A stretch of DNA of 64,000 bases from Roseobacter sp. MED193. Its GTDB lineage: Bacteria; Pseudomonadota; Alphaproteobacteria; Rhodobacterales; Rhodobacteraceae. Both the position numbers and the translations under genes were made by a program. Shown piece by piece: positions 33,314 through 43,558 of the stretch. The stretch's first letter is position 1, and each line of letters begins with the position of its first letter. The notes beneath the pieces are model-generated. The model worked only from the letters and a program-made list of their open reading frames with translations. It did no database searches and had not been told where the DNA came from. Location of the stretch: assembly GCF_000152965.1 (NCBI RefSeq), contig NZ_CH902583.1, positions 3,353,694-3,417,693 on the forward strand, written 5' to 3'.

Positions 33314-34671
33314 AGCTGAACCTCCAGCACCGATTGACTATTGCCCGTGATGTCACTGTAGTAGCGCCCCAGCATGTTGCGGGCGGTTTCGAGGCGATAC
33401 TCTGCCGAAGCCCGCATATCCGTCATCGGGGTGAAGTCTTGGCTCATCTTAGCGGCGGCTGCCGTGACTGTCGCTTTGCACCAAGGCTGGCCCAGAAGAG
33501 CCTGCTCAACATGGGCGGCGCGTTTGGGCGTGCCAGCCAATCCACCAAAGGCCACATGGGCTTTCGCTACGTTGCCATCGGCTAGGGTGACATTAAAGGC
33601 GCCAAGTACGGCAGAAATATCCTGATCAAACCGCTTGGACAATTTGTAGACGCGCAGACGGTCTGGCTGGCGTGGGATGCTCACCGCTTCGACAAATTCG
33701 CCCGGTTGGCGATCCTGTTTGCCATAGGCGATGAAAAAATCCTCTAATGCGATGTCGCGGCGGCTATCGCCCCGGCGCAGGTGCAACCGCGCGCCCAGAG
33801 CAATCAGCGCAGGGGGATTGTCCCCGATCGGAGAGCCATTGGCGATATTGCCGCCAATCGTGGCGGCTGCTCGCACCTGCTGGCTGGCAAAACGGCGGAT
33901 CATTTCCGCATATGACGGATGCAGTGGCGTAAGGGTCTCGCGGATCCGGTTCATATCCACCATGGCGCCAAAGCGGATCTCACGGTCGCTGATTTCGATT
34001 TGCTTCAGATCTTCGCAGCCGTCGAGGAAGATCATCTCTCCCAGATCGCGCAGCCCTTTGGTAACCCAAAGGCCGAGATCAGTGGCACCAGCTACCAGCC
34101 GCGCCTCGGGCTTGGCGGCATAGAGTGTCGCCAATTCATCGCCAGAGCGCGGCAGCATTCCTGCTTTGGAGGCTTGCGGCAGCGGGTCCTCGCGGATCCA
34201 CTGAGGCACTGGCTGATCAGCAGCTGCCTCAGCAGCGCGAATGATCGGCGCATAGCCGGTACAGCGGCAGAGGTTCCCGGCAAGTTGCACATCATGATCC
34301 GTCGCGCCGTTCTTATGGGCGGTGACCATCGACATGACAAAGCCCGGTGTGCAAAATCCGCATTGACTGCCGTGATGGGTGATCATGCTCTCTTGCACGG
34401 GATGCAGGGTGCCATCGCTATCGGCTGCGCCTTCAACGGTGCGGATGGATTTTCCGTTCAACTGTGGCAAAAACAGAATGCAGGCGTTTAACGGCTTTGA
34501 GCCTGCCTTGTCGGTCACCATCACGGTGCAGGCGCCGCAGTCGCCCTCGTTACAGCCTTCCTTGGTGCCGGTCATGGCGCGGTCTTCGCGCAGAAAATCA
34601 AGCAGTGTGGCCGAAGGATCCAGATCCTTGAGCACAACCTCTTCACCGTTCAGATGAAAGGTGATTGTCAT
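33310..34671 (-). CDS. xdhA: Xanthine dehydrogenase, iron-sulfur/FAD small subunit XdhA
   Basis: This 453-residue subunit has an N-terminal 2Fe-2S domain with GCNEGDCGACTVMV, a second 2Fe-2S domain with CGFCTPGF and NLCRCTGY, then a FAD domain (about residues 190-450, with LVAGATDLGLWVTKG and TIGGNIANGSPIGDNPP) and a CO-dehydrogenase-flavoprotein C-terminal part. It passes electrons from the molybdenum centre to NAD+. It is the first gene of the purine unit. Confidence 0.95.
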   Translation of the reverse strand: MTITFHLNGEEVVLKDLDPSATLLDFLREDRAMTGTKEGCNEGDCGACTVMVTDKAGSKPLNACILFLPQLNGKSIRTVEGAADSDGTLHPVQESMITHHGSQCGFCTPGFVMSMVTAHKNGATDHDVQLAGNLCRCTGYAPIIRAAEAAADQPVPQWIREDPLPQASKAGMLPRSGDELATLYAAKPEARLVAGATDLGLWVTKGLRDLGEMIFLDGCEDLKQIEISDREIRFGAMVDMNRIRETLTPLHPSYAEMIRRFASQQVRAAATIGGNIANGSPIGDNPPALIALGARLHLRRGDSRRDIALEDFFIAYGKQDRQPGEFVEAVSIPRQPDRLRVYKLSKRFDQDISAVLGAFNVTLADGNVAKAHVAFGGLAGTPKRAAHVEQALLGQPWCKATVTAAAAKMSQDFTPMTDMRASAEYRLETARNMLGRYYSDITGNSQSVLEVQL

Positions 34672-35109
34672 CGTGTGAAACCCGTCGCCTTACGTGAACC
34701 ACCCCTGATGCCATGCCTTCGATGCGACGTAGAAAACCTGGCGGGCCTTTGCATATGCTTGCTGAGAATAACCTACGAAGCACTGTCTTGCTCTGGCAAG
34801 AAAAAGCGACTCTGGCCCGCAGCATTCTTTCGCGCAACAATATTGCTGTGTGCAGGTGAAAGCCCGTTATTTTTAAAGAGGTTTCCAAGAGGAACTGCAC
34901 TGAAAATTCCCATGCTCGATAAGACTTTCAAATCTGGTTTGATAATGTCTTATGTTTTTGCAGGGTCGTAACGGTGCTATATGCAGCGCAGTGCTGGGCG
35001 TTTGATCACTTCTGCGCCACTTTGAAAAGCCAGTTTTTGCGCTGAAGGGATGACACTGCAGTAAGATCGGCTCTTATCCTTGCAGGGGGGATAGGATAGC
35101 TTGGGGCTC
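34672..35109. other. Gene-free divergent region between xdhA and dnaE
   Basis: These 438 bp lie between the divergent xdhA and dnaE starts. I find no gene. A loose inverted repeat (ATAAGAC at 34919-34925, GTCTTAT at 34947-34953, 21 bp apart) lies in an AT-rich part and might be an operator; it may also be chance. Confidence 0.55.
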
Positions 35110-38100
35110 ATGACAAATGCTCCTCGATTCATTCACCTGCGTAGCCATACGGAATATTCCCTGCTTGAAGGTGCTTTGCGCCTGAAGAAGCTGCCAGATC
35201 TGTGCAAAAAGCACGAAATGCCGGCGATCGCAGTGACCGATAGCAACAACCTGTTCTCGGCGTTAGAGTTTTCGGTCTCTGCCAGCAAAGCAGGGGTGCA
35301 GCCAATTGTTGGCTGTCAGATTGATCTGCGTTTTGTCGAGCCAGCGCCTGGGGAACGCCCCCAGCCGCCTGCGCCACTGGTCCTACTGGCGCAAAGCGAG
35401 GCAGGCTATGAGCACCTGATGAAGTTGAACTCCTGCCTTTATCTGCGTCAGGGCAGCGAGTTGCCCTATGTGACGTTGGAGGACCTGGCGACAAACGCGG
35501 GCGATGTAATTTGCCTGAGCGGTGGGCCAGATGGGCCGGTGGGGCGGCTGCTGCGCCAGGGGCAGCGTCCGGCGGCCGAAGAGTTGATGCAGCGGCTGAA
35601 AGCAATCTTTGCCGACCGGCTCTATGTCGAGTTGCAGCGCCACCCCGGCGAGGATGGCCAGCCTGAGGCCGAAAAATTGAGCGAGCGCGGCCATGTGGAA
35701 ATGGCCTATGCCATGGATCTGCCATTGGTGGCCACCAATGACGTCTATTTCCCCAATACCGAAATGTATGAGGCCCATGACGCGATGATCTGCATCGCCG
35801 AAGGCGCCTATGTGGATCAGTCCGAACCGCGCCGCCGTCTGACCGCACAGCATTACTTCAAAAGCCAGGAAGAGATGGTCGCGCTGTTTGCTGATCTGCC
35901 TGAGGCGATTGAAAATACGGTTGAAATCGCCAAGCGTTGCGCTTTCAAGGCCTATCTGCGGGATCCCATCCTGCCCAAGTTTGCCGATGACGAGGTGGCC
36001 GAGCTGCGGCGCATCGCCAACGAGGGGCTGCAGAATCGCCTGGCGGTAATCCCGCACGCGGTGAGCGTCGAAGAATACCAGGAGCGGCTCGACTTTGAGC
36101 TGGGCATCATCGAGGGCATGGGCTTTCCAGGCTACTTCCTGATCGTTGCCGATTTTATCCAATGGGCCAAGGATCATGACATTCCGGTGGGGCCCGGGCG
36201 GGGCTCGGGTGCGGGCTCTTTGGTGGCCTATGCGCTGACAATTACGGATCTTGATCCGCTTCGCTACTCGCTGCTGTTCGAGCGGTTCTTGAACCCGGAA
36301 CGGGTCTCGATGCCCGACTTCGACATCGACTTTTGTATGGATCGCCGCGAAGAGGTGATCAAATACGTGCAGGAGAAATATGGCCGCGACAAGGTGGGCC
36401 AGATCATCACCTTTGGTGCGCTGCTGTCCAAGGCGGCGGTGCGCGACATGGGGCGGGTTTTGCAGATGCCCTATGGCCAGGTGGACCGTCTTTCCAAGCT
36501 GATCCCGGTAGAAGGCGTCAAGCCGATGTCTATCGTGGACAGTCTGAAGGAAGAGCCGCGCCTGGCCGAGGAGGCCAAAAACGAGCCAGTGGTGGACCGC
36601 TTGCTGAAATACGGCATGCAGGTCGAAGGACTGCTGCGCTCGGCCGGTACGCACGCGGCGGGTGTTGTGATTGGGGATCGTCCGCTGGATGCGCTGGTGC
36701 CGCTCTACCGCGATCCGCGCTCGGATATGCCTGCGACCCAGTTCAACATGAAATGGGTGGAACAGGCCGGGCTGGTCAAATTCGACTTTTTGGGTCTGAA
36801 GACCCTCACGGTTATTCAGAACGCGGTGGATCTGATCAAACAGTCTGGTCGCGATCTGCATGTGGCGGCGGATGGCACCCCGCTCTATGAGCCACCGACA
36901 GGTGCGGTGAACGAGATCAACGCCATTCCGCTGGATGATAAGCCCACTTATGATCTTTATTCTTCGGCCAAGACGGTGGCGGTGTTCCAGGTGGAATCCA
37001 CCGGCATGATGGATGCGCTAAAGCGGATGAAGCCGACCTGTATCGAAGATATCGTCGCCCTGGTGGCGCTATATCGTCCGGGCCCGATGGAGAACATCCC
37101 GACCTATTGCGAAGTGAAAAACGGCCTCAAAAAGATCGAGTCCGTGCATCCGCTGATTGACCATATTCTGGAAGAAACGCAAGGAATTATCGTTTATCAG
37201 GAGCAGGTTATGCAGATTGCCCAGGTGATGGCGGGCTATAGCCTGGGCGGCGCTGACCTGCTGCGCCGCGCCATGGGTAAAAAGATCAAAGAGGCGATGG
37301 ACGCTGAGCGTCCCAAATTTGAAAAGGGCGCGGGCGAAAATGGCGTGCCTGCCAAAAAGGCCTCCGAGGTTTTTGACCTTCTGGAGAAATTTGCCAACTA
37401 CGGCTTCAACAAATCGCACGCTGCGGCCTATGCGGTGGTCTCTTATCAGACCGGCTGGCTCAAGGCGAACCATCCGGTGGAGTTCATGGCAGGCGTCATG
37501 AACTGCGATATCCATCTGACGGATAAGCTGGCGATCTATTTTGAAGAGGTGAAAAAGGGCCTCGGGTTGCCCTATGTGCCGCCCTGTGTGAACCGCTCGC
37601 TGGCCACTTTCAATGTGGTCAACGGCGAATTGGTCTATGCGCTGGGCGCGCTGAAAAACGTCGGTGTTGATGTGATGCGGCTGGTGGCTGAGGCCCGCAA
37701 TGACGATGGTCACGAACGCCCCTTCGTCAATATCTTTGACTTTGCCCGCCGGGTGAATCTCAAGAAGATCGGCAAGCGCCCGCTGGAGATGCTGGCCCGC
37801 GCCGGCGCCTTTGATCAGCTGGATCGCAACCGCCGCCGGGTCTTTGACAGTCTCGAAGGGCTGGTGAATTATTCTAACGCTATCCACGAGCAGAAAAACT
37901 CCAATCAGGTCTCGCTCTTTGGTGAAGCGGGGGATGATCTGCCCGAGCCGCGTCTGGCCAATACCCCCGACTGGTTGCCAGCCGAGCGCCTGTCGGAAGA
38001 GTTCAAGGCGATTGGCTTCTATCTGTCTGGCCATCCGCTGGACGATTATATGCCCGCGCTGAAGCGCAAGGATGTGATGACCCTGGATGAGGTCATGGTG

Positions 38101-38622
38101 AAGGCCGAGCGCGGACCATTCCTGGCCAAGATGGCGGGGGTTGTTGCCGGACGGCAAGAGCGCAAATCGGCGCGTGGCAATCGGTTTGCCTTTGCGCAGC
38201 TCTCGGACACCACCGGCGGCTATGAGGTGACGATCTTCTCGGATGTGCTGGAAAAGGCGCGCGAGTACCTCGACACCGGTTCCAAGGTGGTGATCACCGC
38301 CGAGGCCACGATGGAGAGCGACCAACTTAAACTGCTGATGCGCTCTGCCGGGCCGGTGGATGCAGCGGTGGCTGATGCCGGACGGTCCTCATTGCGGATC
38401 TACCTGGATGATGCGGCGGCGATCAGCACGGTGGCAACGGTGTTGGAAGACGCCAAAAAGGCCGCCCGCAGCGCCAGCCCCGGAGAGATCTACCTTTACC
38501 TGCAGGATTCCGATCTGCCGGGCGATGTGGAAATGAACCTGGGTGCAATGTTCCCCATCAACCCGCAGATCAAAGGTGCGCTGAAGTCGCTAGAAGGGGT
38601 GATGGAGGTCGAGGAGATTTGA
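35110..38622 (+). CDS. dnaE: DNA polymerase III alpha subunit
   Basis: This 1,170-residue replicative polymerase starts with a PHP domain (FIHLRSHTEYSLLEGALRLKKL and IAVTDSNNLFSALEF). The palm region has GPGRGSGAGSLVAYAL and MPDFDIDFCMDRREEVI, which hold the catalytic aspartates. The finger and tau-binding parts include GYGFNKSHAAAYAVV-type FNKSHAAAYAVVSYQTGW. An OB-fold (VAGRQERKSARGNRFAF) and a C-terminal tail ending DVEMNLGAMFPINPQIK follow. The ATG at 35110 is used; an in-frame TTG 9 bp upstream is less likely. It is transcribed alone. Confidence 0.97.
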   Translation: MTNAPRFIHLRSHTEYSLLEGALRLKKLPDLCKKHEMPAIAVTDSNNLFSALEFSVSASKAGVQPIVGCQIDLRFVEPAPGERPQPPAPLVLLAQSEAGYEHLMKLNSCLYLRQGSELPYVTLEDLATNAGDVICLSGGPDGPVGRLLRQGQRPAAEELMQRLKAIFADRLYVELQRHPGEDGQPEAEKLSERGHVEMAYAMDLPLVATNDVYFPNTEMYEAHDAMICIAEGAYVDQSEPRRRLTAQHYFKSQEEMVALFADLPEAIENTVEIAKRCAFKAYLRDPILPKFADDEVAELRRIANEGLQNRLAVIPHAVSVEEYQERLDFELGIIEGMGFPGYFLIVADFIQWAKDHDIPVGPGRGSGAGSLVAYALTITDLDPLRYSLLFERFLNPERVSMPDFDIDFCMDRREEVIKYVQEKYGRDKVGQIITFGALLSKAAVRDMGRVLQMPYGQVDRLSKLIPVEGVKPMSIVDSLKEEPRLAEEAKNEPVVDRLLKYGMQVEGLLRSAGTHAAGVVIGDRPLDALVPLYRDPRSDMPATQFNMKWVEQAGLVKFDFLGLKTLTVIQNAVDLIKQSGRDLHVAADGTPLYEPPTGAVNEINAIPLDDKPTYDLYSSAKTVAVFQVESTGMMDALKRMKPTCIEDIVALVALYRPGPMENIPTYCEVKNGLKKIESVHPLIDHILEETQGIIVYQEQVMQIAQVMAGYSLGGADLLRRAMGKKIKEAMDAERPKFEKGAGENGVPAKKASEVFDLLEKFANYGFNKSHAAAYAVVSYQTGWLKANHPVEFMAGVMNCDIHLTDKLAIYFEEVKKGLGLPYVPPCVNRSLATFNVVNGELVYALGALKNVGVDVMRLVAEARNDDGHERPFVNIFDFARRVNLKKIGKRPLEMLARAGAFDQLDRNRRRVFDSLEGLVNYSNAIHEQKNSNQVSLFGEAGDDLPEPRLANTPDWLPAERLSEEFKAIGFYLSGHPLDDYMPALKRKDVMTLDEVMVKAERGPFLAKMAGVVAGRQERKSARGNRFAFAQLSDTTGGYEVTIFSDVLEKAREYLDTGSKVVITAEATMESDQLKLLMRSAGPVDAAVADAGRSSLRIYLDDAAAISTVATVLEDAKKAARSASPGEIYLYLQDSDLPGDVEMNLGAMFPINPQIKGALKSLEGVMEVEEI

Positions 38623-38665
38623 TGCCTGCCCTCTCAATCTTAAAATTTCACCTAACTTTATTAGG

Positions 38666-39480
38666 GTGTTGATTTTGTTTAGAAGTTTTTCTTCCCTAGT
38701 CCTGTTTCTATTCGCATCTTTTGCTGCTGCTGAAGAGCAAATGCCCGACCAGAGATATTTGACAAACCGATACGTCGTTCAAGACGTGAATGTTCCGACT
38801 CTAACCTATTGGGGGAATGACATTTCCGTTGAGTTAGTTGGCGACGTTCCTCATGAGATTGCATTTGCTGAGGTGTCACGTCTAAAGTTTTTGTCTGAAC
38901 ATGCTGACATAGCTGTGCGAATGGCTGGGTCTTCTGAAAAATGGTTTTCCTCCAAAGGCCAAGTTAGCAGCGACGCAAACTATGTGATCCATTTTGCGGA
39001 TCTTTCGTCTACGAAACCAGAGAAAGACAGCCTGCTTTTTTAGGCAAAGATCAAGTTGATTTGGAAGAATCTCACCCCAACATTAGAACACTATTTGAAG
39101 CGGGGTTAACTTTTTATGGGCCTGCTTGCTATGGTAGTTGGAAGGTGAGCATAGACAACGTTGCTCGGGCAAATGTCATAGTTGTCGACACAAGTGAACC
39201 TGTCAAAATTCAACTTGATTGTTTGAAATTCTCTATCCCGTTTCCATTGGGTGTTCAGCCTGATGTGACAACGATAGGATTTCAGTTTTCCAGAGAGCAA
39301 ACGCCTGATACTCGACCTGTATTCATTGATGAAAGTGAGATTGTGCTACAGTTGCGACTCTCCGCGTATTGTCGAAACGTGTTAAACCAAAACTCACTAG
39401 AATGTCCGATGCAACTGTTTGGCCAAGTGTTGCGTGTTCACAAAGATCTTCTGTCAATCGCATTAAGTCCTGTGCATTGA
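38666..39480 (+). pseudogene. Frameshifted gene for a secreted DUF2927-like protein
   Basis: Two frames join into one protein. Frame 1 (38666-39043) encodes a signal peptide (LVLFLFASFAAAEE) and about 100 residues, ending at TAG right after a run of six T (39036-39041). Frame 2, one base back, is open from there (LGKDQVDLEESHPNIRTLF) to 39480. A one-base change in the T-run would give about 270 residues. The pattern TYWGNDISVELVGDVPH, then a cysteine-containing C-half with DCLKFSIPFPLGVQPD, loosely resembles DUF2927. The region is markedly AT-richer than its neighbours. Sequencing error and programmed slippage are alternatives; the heptamer is not canonical. Confidence 0.55.
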
Positions 39481-39631
39481 CTAGGCTCTACTACTGCCTC
39501 GGCCATGGATCACTTGCCTCAATCAGGTTTCCTCGCAAATTAGCACGGCCGATCCGTCAGCCAGCGTAAAACAGCTGAAAGACTGCGATCATAAGGCCGA
39601 CAAAACAATGGGAAACCAACGAAGGCCGGAA

Positions 39632-39838
39632 TCAGTAGTGTGGTGGGCGCTCGTCGCCGAAGACATGCGCGCCACCACCGCCTTGCTCGCGCCCGGCTTC
39701 GCGCTCCATCAGCATGCGCACCCGCTTGGAGAGCCGGTCGATCTCCGTCTGTTGGCTGGCAACCACGTCACTCAACTCGTCAACGGTGCGGGTCAGATGG
39801 GCGATTTGTTCTTCCAAGGCTTGCATTTCATTCTCCAT
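39632..39838 (-). CDS. slyX: SlyX family protein
   Basis: This 68-residue protein is an amphipathic coiled coil (ALEEQIAHLTRTVDELSDVV) with a short tail ending in HVFGDERPPHY; the PPHY end is characteristic of SlyX. The function of the family is unknown, and it is not a transcription factor despite its historical naming. The ATG at 39838 is the only sensible start. It is divergent from the enoyl-CoA hydratase gene. Confidence 0.8.
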   Translation of the reverse strand: MENEMQALEEQIAHLTRTVDELSDVVASQQTEIDRLSKRVRMLMEREAGREQGGGGAHVFGDERPPHY

Positions 39839-39935
39839 AGCTGCGCAACGTCATATGCCGCTTCCTCTTGCCGGTCCATGGCCAAGACGCGCAGGCTGGA
39901 GTCAAATGATGTCAATGAGCTGCAGAGGGGGAACG

Positions 39936-40763
39936 ATGTCCGGGATTGAAGATGCAAAACCACTGGTAGAGATCAGTCAGCAAGACGGCGTCATGACGAT
40001 TACCATATGCCGCCCTCAGATGCGCAATGCGGTGAACCCAGCCACAGCGCGGGCGCTGTATGCGGCGTTCTTGCGGTTCGAGGCCGATGAGACCGCGCAG
40101 ATGGCGGTGCTAACCGGAGAAGGCGGCTATTTCTGCTCTGGTTTTGATCTCAAGGCAGCTGGTGCAGGGGGCTCGGATGAGTGGTTGGCGTCGCTGGACC
40201 TTGAGGCAGATTGGCGCGACCCGGTGGTCGACCCGCGCCCCGGTCCGATGGGACCGTCGCGCCTGATGCTGTCAAAGCCAGTGATCGCCGCCATTGAGGG
40301 GCCCGCGGTTGCAGGGGGCATGGAGCTGGCGGCCTGGTGCGATATACGTGTCATGGCCGAAGATGCCTTTGCAGGGGTTTATTGTCGTCGTTGGGGGGTG
40401 CCTCTGATCGACGGTGGCACCGTGCGGCTGCCGCGTATCTTGGGACAGGGGCGTGCCAATGATCTGATCCTGACGGGCCGTACCCTGCCAGCCGAAGAGG
40501 CCTATCGAATGGGCTTTGCGGATCGTCTGGCGCCCAGTGGCGAGGCTTTGGATATGGCGCAGGCCCTGGCGCAGGATCTCACCCGCTTCCCGCAGGCCTG
40601 TATGCGGGCGGATCATCTGTCGACGCGGATGCCCTCGCAGCATCTGGCCGAGGCCCTGCGGCGCGAATGGCGCTCAGCCAAGGCTTTTGTCCAAGAGGGC
40701 CGTACCGGGGCGCAGCGCTTTGCCGAGGGGCTGGGGCGGTCGGGCGATTTTTCGCAGATCTGA
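39936..40763 (+). CDS. Enoyl-CoA hydratase/isomerase family protein
   Basis: This 275-residue crotonase-fold protein has the oxyanion-hole stretches GEGGYFCSGFDLKAAG and KPVIAAIEGPAVAGGMELAAWCD. The catalytic Glu of hydratases (in the GxxPxxG region) is replaced by a Val/Pro stretch (RRWGVPLIDGGTVRL), so exact chemistry is uncertain. The ATG at 39936 has AGAGGGGG upstream; the frame is open far further upstream but lacks family character. Confidence 0.85.
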   Translation: MSGIEDAKPLVEISQQDGVMTITICRPQMRNAVNPATARALYAAFLRFEADETAQMAVLTGEGGYFCSGFDLKAAGAGGSDEWLASLDLEADWRDPVVDPRPGPMGPSRLMLSKPVIAAIEGPAVAGGMELAAWCDIRVMAEDAFAGVYCRRWGVPLIDGGTVRLPRILGQGRANDLILTGRTLPAEEAYRMGFADRLAPSGEALDMAQALAQDLTRFPQACMRADHLSTRMPSQHLAEALRREWRSAKAFVQEGRTGAQRFAEGLGRSGDFSQI

Positions 40764-40967
40764 CAGCGGGACTGGACTGGGCCTGTAAAAGGGGGAAGGC
40801 CTGTCACTCAGCTGTTACGCATAAGATCTAGGCAGCCCCCGATTGCTGTGCCTCTGCGCTGCCGTTGAAGGGGCAGGGGCGAACCTGTCGCCTTGCCCAT
40901 AGGCACGGCTTGGGCTAGACCGCGCGGCGAGTAAATGACCAAAACCCACCCGTGAGGAGGCCTTTTC

Positions 40968-42467
40968 ATGGCCAAGATCAAGAAACAGCCCCGTCCTAAG
41001 GCGGTAACGCCCAAGGGATTTCGTGACTATTTCGGCGAAGAGGTGACACAGCGTTCTGAAATGCTGCGTGCCATCGCGGGTGTCTATCATCATTACGGGT
41101 TCGAGGCGCTGGAAAGTTCGGCTGTGGAAACCGTCGAGTCGCTGGGCAAATTTTTGCCTGATGTGGAGCGCCCGAATGCCGGTGTCTTTGCCTGGCAGGA
41201 AGTTGATGAACACGATCCTGACAGCAACAAAGGGGACTGGATGGCGCTGCGCTATGATCTGACAGCGCCTTTGGCGCGGGTCTATGCCCAGCACCGCAAT
41301 GATCTGCCGACGCCCTATCGCCGCTATGCAATGGGGCCGGTCTGGCGCAATGAAAAGCCAGGGCCTGGCCGCTACCGCCAGTTCTACCAGTGTGACGCCG
41401 ATACCGTTGGTACGGCGTCGATGGCAGCGGATGCTGAGATCTGCATGATGCTGTCTGATACGCTGGAAACAGTCGGCATTCCCCGTGGCGACTACTTGGT
41501 GCGCGTCAATAACCGCAAGGTCATGAATGGCGTGCTAGAGGTCATGGGCCTGGGCGATGATCAGGCCGCCAAGGACAATGTGCTGCGCACCATCGACAAA
41601 TTCGACAAGGTCGGCGAGGCGGGCGTGCGAGAATTGCTGACCAAGGGCCGTCTGGATGCTTCCGGTGCCTATATCGACGGGGTTGGCCTCAGCGATGATC
41701 AGGTCGAGCCGGTTCTGGCCTTCCTGACCTCCAAGGCGGACAATACTGCCAAAACATTCGAGAACCTGCGCGCCGCTGTTGGCGCGTCAAAGGTCGGGGC
41801 CGAGGGCATTGGCGAGCTGGAACAGATTGGCGACTTGATGGCTGCTGGCGGCTATGGGTCTGACCGGATCGAGATTGATCCCTCCATCGTGCGTGGCCTT
41901 GGGTACTACACTGGCCCAGTATATGAGGCTGAACTGACCTTTGACATTCTGGACGATCAGGGTCGCAAACGTCAGTTTGGTTCGGTCTCAGGCGGTGGGC
42001 GCTACGACGATCTGGTGAAACGTTTTACCGGTCAGGAAGTACCGGCCACTGGCCTGTCTATCGGCGTTGACCGCCTGCTTGCTGCGCTGCGTGAAAAGGG
42101 CCGTCTCAGTGCGACCCCTACGGGGCCAGTTGTGGTCACGGTGATGGATAAGGCACGCATGGCGGATTACCAGACCATGGTGGCGGAACTGCGCAATGCC
42201 GGGATCCGCGCCGAGGTATATCTGGGGAATCCCAAGAACTTTGGCAATCAACTGAAATATGCAGATCGGCGCAATTCGCCCGTTGCGGTGATCGAAGGCG
42301 GTGACGAAAAGGCGGCTGGGGTCATCCAGATCAAGGACTTGATCCTGGGCGCCAAGATCGCCGAAAGCGCCACTCTGGAAGAGTGGAAGGAACGCCCCAG
42401 CCAGTTTGAGGTGCCGCGCGGTGACCTGGTCGCCAAGGTGCGCGAAATCCTCGAAAGTCAGGATTGA
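40968..42467 (+). CDS. hisS: Histidyl-tRNA synthetase
   Basis: This 499-residue class II synthetase charges tRNA-His. Motif 1 lies in [15 protein letters not shown] onward, motif 2 in [24 protein letters not shown], and the histidine-specific loops are [17 protein letters not shown] and [16 protein letters not shown]. The C-terminal anticodon-binding domain begins near [20 protein letters not shown] precedes the ATG. The gene is followed at 3 bp by hisZ and then hisG. Confidence 0.97.
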   Translation: MAKIKKQPRPKAVTPKGFRDYFGEEVTQRSEMLRAIAGVYHHYGFEALESSAVETVESLGKFLPDVERPNAGVFAWQEVDEHDPDSNKGDWMALRYDLTAPLARVYAQHRNDLPTPYRRYAMGPVWRNEKPGPGRYRQFYQCDADTVGTASMAADAEICMMLSDTLETVGIPRGDYLVRVNNRKVMNGVLEVMGLGDDQAAKDNVLRTIDKFDKVGEAGVRELLTKGRLDASGAYIDGVGLSDDQVEPVLAFLTSKADNTAKTFENLRAAVGASKVGAEGIGELEQIGDLMAAGGYGSDRIEIDPSIVRGLGYYTGPVYEAELTFDILDDQGRKRQFGSVSGGGRYDDLVKRFTGQEVPATGLSIGVDRLLAALREKGRLSATPTGPVVVTVMDKARMADYQTMVAELRNAGIRAEVYLGNPKNFGNQLKYADRRNSPVAVIEGGDEKAAGVIQIKDLILGAKIAESATLEEWKERPSQFEVPRGDLVAKVREILESQD

Positions 42468-42469
42468 TC

Positions 42470-43558
42470 ATGTCTGAAAGATCGCAAACACTGGCGCGGG
42501 CTGCGAGGCTGCGCATGAATTTTGAGGCCGCTGGGGCCCAGGTGGTGGAGCCGCCGCTGCTGCAACCGGCCGGTACTCTGCTTGATCTTTACGGCGAGGA
42601 CATCCGGGCGCGGGCCTATGTCACCTCGGATGCGGTGCGCGGAGAGCAGATGCTGCGGCCCGATTTCACTCTGCCGGTGGTGCAGATGCATATGCGTGAG
42701 GGCGCGGAACCTGCGCGCTATACCTATGCAGGCGAAGTGTTTCGCCGCCAAGAGCATGATCCGGATCGCTCCAATGAGTATCTGCAGGTTGGCTATGAGA
42801 TCTTTGAACGGGATGATCCGGCCGCTGCGGACGCTGAGGTCTTTGCGCTTATAGCGCTGCAGTTGCGCGGCTTGCCGCTGCGGGCGGCAACCGGGGATAT
42901 TGGTATCCTGATGGCGGCTGTGCAGGGGCTGAACACCACCCAGATGCGCAAAGCGGCTTTGATGCGCCATATCTGGCGCCCACGGCGGTTCCGCTCCTTG
43001 TTGGATGTCTATGCTGGCCGCAGCCCCCTCCCGGAAAACCGGTTGAAGCTGCTGTCCTCTGAGGGGCCTTTGACCGGATCGGCAACTGTGTTGGGCAAGC
43101 GCAGCGAGGCAGAGGTAGAGGCGCGGATTGAGCTGTTGCGCCAGGATGCCGCAACGCCGCCAATTGCGGAAAACGAGCTACTGGCACTGGAGGCGCTGAT
43201 GGCCGTGCGCGAGACTGTGCCTTTTGCGATTGAGCAGATGCGCGATATTGCGGTGGATTTGCCTGCGATAAACCCGGCCCTGGATCGTTTGGATGGGCGG
43301 ATCGCAGCGCTGAAAGCACGCGGCATTGATATTGATAGCCTGGATTTTGAGGCCTCCTACGGGCGGACCTCGATGGAATATTATGATGGCTTTGTCTTTG
43401 GGTTTTATGCCGAAGCGAGACCAGATCTGCCTCCAATCGCCAGCGGTGGTCGTTATGATGCCCTGACCCGCCAATTGGGGCAGGGGGCTGAAATTCCCGC
43501 TGTAGGGGGCGTGCTGCGCCCCGATTTGATGCTGATGCTCGAGGAGGGTCAGTCATGA
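42470..43558 (+). CDS. hisZ: ATP phosphoribosyltransferase regulatory subunit HisZ
   Basis: This 362-residue HisS-like paralogue lacks the anticodon domain and catalytic power. It pairs with short HisG to form the octameric first enzyme of histidine synthesis and to give histidine feedback. Family stretches are RPDFTLPVVQMHM, YTYAGEVFRRQEHDPDRSNEYLQVGYEIF and FASYGRTSMEYYDGFVFGF. The ATG at 42470 (MSERSQTLAR) is chosen, 3 bp after hisS. Its stop overlaps the hisG start (ATGA). Confidence 0.93.
   Translation: MSERSQTLARAARLRMNFEAAGAQVVEPPLLQPAGTLLDLYGEDIRARAYVTSDAVRGEQMLRPDFTLPVVQMHMREGAEPARYTYAGEVFRRQEHDPDRSNEYLQVGYEIFERDDPAAADAEVFALIALQLRGLPLRAATGDIGILMAAVQGLNTTQMRKAALMRHIWRPRRFRSLLDVYAGRSPLPENRLKLLSSEGPLTGSATVLGKRSEAEVEARIELLRQDAATPPIAENELLALEALMAVRETVPFAIEQMRDIAVDLPAINPALDRLDGRIAALKARGIDIDSLDFEASYGRTSMEYYDGFVFGFYAEARPDLPPIASGGRYDALTRQLGQGAEIPAVGGVLRPDLMLMLEEGQS

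Noticed and set aside
37069-38325. A 418-codon frame on the minus strand inside dnaE
   Set aside because: It is a compositional shadow of dnaE without protein-family features.
39481-39631. Small frames between the split gene and slyX
   Set aside because: They have no ribosome site, no hydrophobic or domain pattern, and overlap the slyX 3' side.
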